Below are positions 61,736 to 64,000 of a stretch of DNA of 64,000 nucleotides, one piece after another; the stretch's first letter is position 1, and each line of letters begins with the position of its first letter. The stretch comes from Euglena gracilis (taxonomy: Eukaryota; Euglenida; Euglenophyceae; Euglenales). A program made the translations under genes and the position numbers. The stretch spans positions 68,332,452 to 68,396,451 of the forward strand of contig CP154956.1 of NCBI GenBank assembly GCA_039621445.1, in the 5' to 3' direction. A model generated the notes under the pieces. It did no database searches and was not told the origin of the DNA. It saw only the letters and a program-made list of their open reading frames with translations.

Positions 61736-63760
61736 TTATTTTTGGGCCAATTTTGGGAGGCAAAATTTTTCAGCCTGGTGCTTGGTGCGGTCACTTGCCG
61801 CTGTTTAGTTGCGAGGGTTCCCCCCCCCCCTGCACCAGTCCACCCTCCCCCCACCTGCCCAAATATCGAACTCGATCCCATCCCCCACCAGGCCCAGCCC
61901 AGTCCCTTTCACCCCCAGCCTGGTCCCTCCTTTCCCTCATCGGTGCATTTTGAGAGTAGAGCGGGGGGGTTCTCCCCAAGGCGTTTTTTAACGACCCCCC
62001 CATGGGGGATGTCCAGCTCAGAGGTTGGAAAATTTGGGCTGGGTGGAAACTGGTGGCTGACCCCCCCCTCCCACCCCCCTAGGGGTCCCAGGCTGGAGAT
62101 GGGCCTGACCTGGGGTCAAACCAAGTATCAAAAAATCGAAAGTGCAAAAATGTCCAAAAAACCACCAATTAGGCAAAAAAAAATCAATTTTTGTGGGGCC
62201 CCAAAATTGCCCTGGCCAGCCCAAACCTGACCCATTTTTGCGCATTTTTTGCCCCAAAATCCGTTGTCCAGCCGCCCAGAAAACTCGTTGATGGGGGGAG
62301 GGGCACAGTTGCTGGTTTTTTGGTTTTCATTCACAGGGTCAACCTGTTTTTGCACAGTAGAGTTTGGAGTTTGGAGTTTTGAGACTGTTTTGTCACATCA
62401 ACAACTACAGATGCTTGATTCCCCAAGGATGGATGATGCCAAACTGCCTTGAATTCCTTCACACAATCAAATACACAGGTAATTGCAAACCATAATATTT
62501 TCGTTGGAATATTGGATTAAGTATTTGCATATTCCGTCACAACCACCTGCAAACCATTTGCAAGTTTAATGCACACATACATGCATGCGAACCCACATAT
62601 GTATGCACACAAGTGCACACACACATGCATTATGCACGCACATACATGCATTTATACATCTGCTGTGGCAACATATATTGTGCAAATGCATTTTGCTTAC
62701 CGAAAAAACCCTCAAAATACCAAATTCTGTTGCGTGATTTCAAAGATATTTCAATCCAAAAGCCCGATATTTTAAAGACGACATGCAGGAAGTTGTGGCT
62801 TTTCCAAGAGGAAGAGGGGGAGGATTTTTGGCATAAACTTACTAATTTTAGGCCTCACCCTTTGGCCATTGTTCCGCACAAGGAGGGTGGAGGGGGTATC
62901 CCTCCCCCCCCCCCCTCCTGGACCGGAGAGGGTGGTTCAGGGCCCCCTCACCTTCCAAGGAGACCGATTGGGAGGATCAGTGAGGAGCTTCAGAAAATTT
63001 GACCCCACCACCCAGAAAAGCTTTCTTCGGCTAATCAGGCTGCAACAGGCATACCTAGAACATCTTTGAGTTCGCCCCAGGCCTTGCGAAAAAGGGACAC
63101 AAATCCCTTATGAGCACGAACCCCAATATCAGGCGCAAACTCCAGGTCGTACTGGAGGTTCTGAGGAATGGAATCATACTCTCTAAACAGCGACTGAGGA
63201 AATCACCAGTCAATGCAAGAGACCCAGGAATGCCCCTCATGACACATTTTTGGTTTTCTGAGGCAACCTTGGGGTGGGTGTCAGCTGGAGAAACATCCTG
63301 GCTGGTCCAGAGTTGTTGGGGGGTTGTCGAGGTGGTTCCCCAGCCCCCACCTGGTACAATGCACTCTGCAAGAGGAAATGTTTCCCATGTTTCTCGAATG
63401 GGAGGAGACATGAATGGTCCATTGGTGGACACATATTTCAATCCGTCTGATACCATCAGAGTTCTAGAACAGTTTTTTTTAAACCACAGTCATCGTCTAA
63501 TTTAACTGCACATCACATTGTCTAAATGGTGGAAAATCCATCACCCAGTAATTACAGACAGCAGGGACCCATGGAAGTGACAGCCAGGGTGCACAACCCA
63601 CCTGTGACAGAAAACATGCATCTGTTGCTCCAGATGCATCAGACAGCTCGTTAGGATGATAATTCGAAACTTTCGTGTTTCCTAACGTATATTTGTGTGG
63701 TGTGAGTCTCACATATTGCTGTATCACTGGGTGCAGTCGGCGGTTCAAGGTTTTAATGAA
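61736..63760. other. No gene supported (2.0 kb)
   Basis: Contains an alternating purine-pyrimidine (CACATACATGCA) tract at 62560-62680. Plus frame 63110-63505 and minus frame 63055-63456 are open but overlap each other on opposite strands and show no motif. Confidence 0.45.
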
Positions 63761-63769
63761 AGAAAGTCA

Positions 63770-63990
63770 ATTTGCGCAATTGCACACATCGACAAAGAGA
63801 AAAGCTTAAATGCGAGATGTGTGACACAAATTTCTGAAATGAAAGTCAATGTGTGTGCTTGCGCACACCAACCACACGTGTATTTGGTGTAAGTGGTTGG
63901 TGTGCGCATTTGCGCACATTGACCACTTTTGTATTTGTGTATAGTTGATGTGCGCAAATGCGCACACCAACCCATCTACAAGTACAAATA
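63770..63990. repeat. TGCGCA-type palindromic simple sequence
   Basis: Repeated TGCGCAAATGCGCAC, TGCGCATTTGCGCACA, GCTTGCGCACACC and GTATTTG/TGTATTTGG words, each centred on a self-complementary TGCGCA pair. Runs to the window edge. Confidence 0.78.
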
Positions 63991-64000
63991 TAAATGGTTA

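Noticed and set aside
63055-63505. Overlapping open frames on both strands near the right end
   Set aside because: About 130 codons each on opposite strands, neither with recognisable content; chance is likely.

Overview
This is a eukaryotic nuclear window made almost entirely of retroelements nested inside one another. There are no bacterial operons or ribosome-binding sites. Probable host coding sequence is limited to one split lipase-like fragment with a GT-AG intron (minus strand, about 54.5-54.9 kb). The best guess for the source is a large, repeat-rich protist or alga. Dinoflagellates fit because cytosine-methyltransferase-bearing retrotransposons have been reported there (de Mendoza et al. 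2018, in Symbiodinium and the charophyte Klebsormidium), and Lys-Gly-Lys-Gly tails occur in two proteins here. The taxonomic call is weak.

Layout. (1) 1-14,775: a minus-strand Ty3/Gypsy element (G1a, cut by the left edge) whose gag is split by a complete 12.0-kb Gypsy element (G2, 1606-13640). G2 has 796/797-bp LTRs, a 4-bp target duplication, PBS and PPT. Its Pol begins with a cytosine-5 DNA methyltransferase domain, then a Dam-like NPPW domain, protease, RT, RNase H, integrase and chromodomain. Gag and Pol lie in one frame, separated by a UAG stop. (2) 14,776-27,381: three decayed tyrosine-recombinase (DIRS-type) retroelements, A and B on minus and C on plus. G1a sits in A. (3) 27,382-44,358: G1b, a 17-kb Ty3/Gypsy element with near-identical LTRs, a CTAAC target duplication and an extra 5.4-kb coding block (ORF3) downstream of the chromodomain, preceded by a strong 3' splice-site sequence. 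G1b is inserted in the end of element C. (4) 44,359-50,859: the end of C, then DIRS element D on minus, itself carrying three small DNA elements flanked by TA. (5) 50,860-64,000: mostly non-coding repeats, the lipase-like fragment, further small TA-flanked elements with C/G-run ends, tandemly duplicated repeat units, an 18-bp palindromic satellite (about 60.3-61.1 kb), a GGGCC-rich tract and palindromic simple sequence at the right edge.

How the parts relate. All three large families (G1, G2, DIRS) carry a similar Dam-like domain with an N-P-P-W-type motif. The nesting gives an insertion order: DIRS A, then G1a, then G2; DIRS C, then G1b and a small element. Many frame breaks fall in homopolymer runs, so some 'pseudogene' calls could be assembly errors. 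The most unusual items are the methyltransferase-Gypsy, the G1 ORF3, the many short hairpins in G1 sequence, and the TA-flanked mini-elements whose insertion can be read against related DIRS copies.
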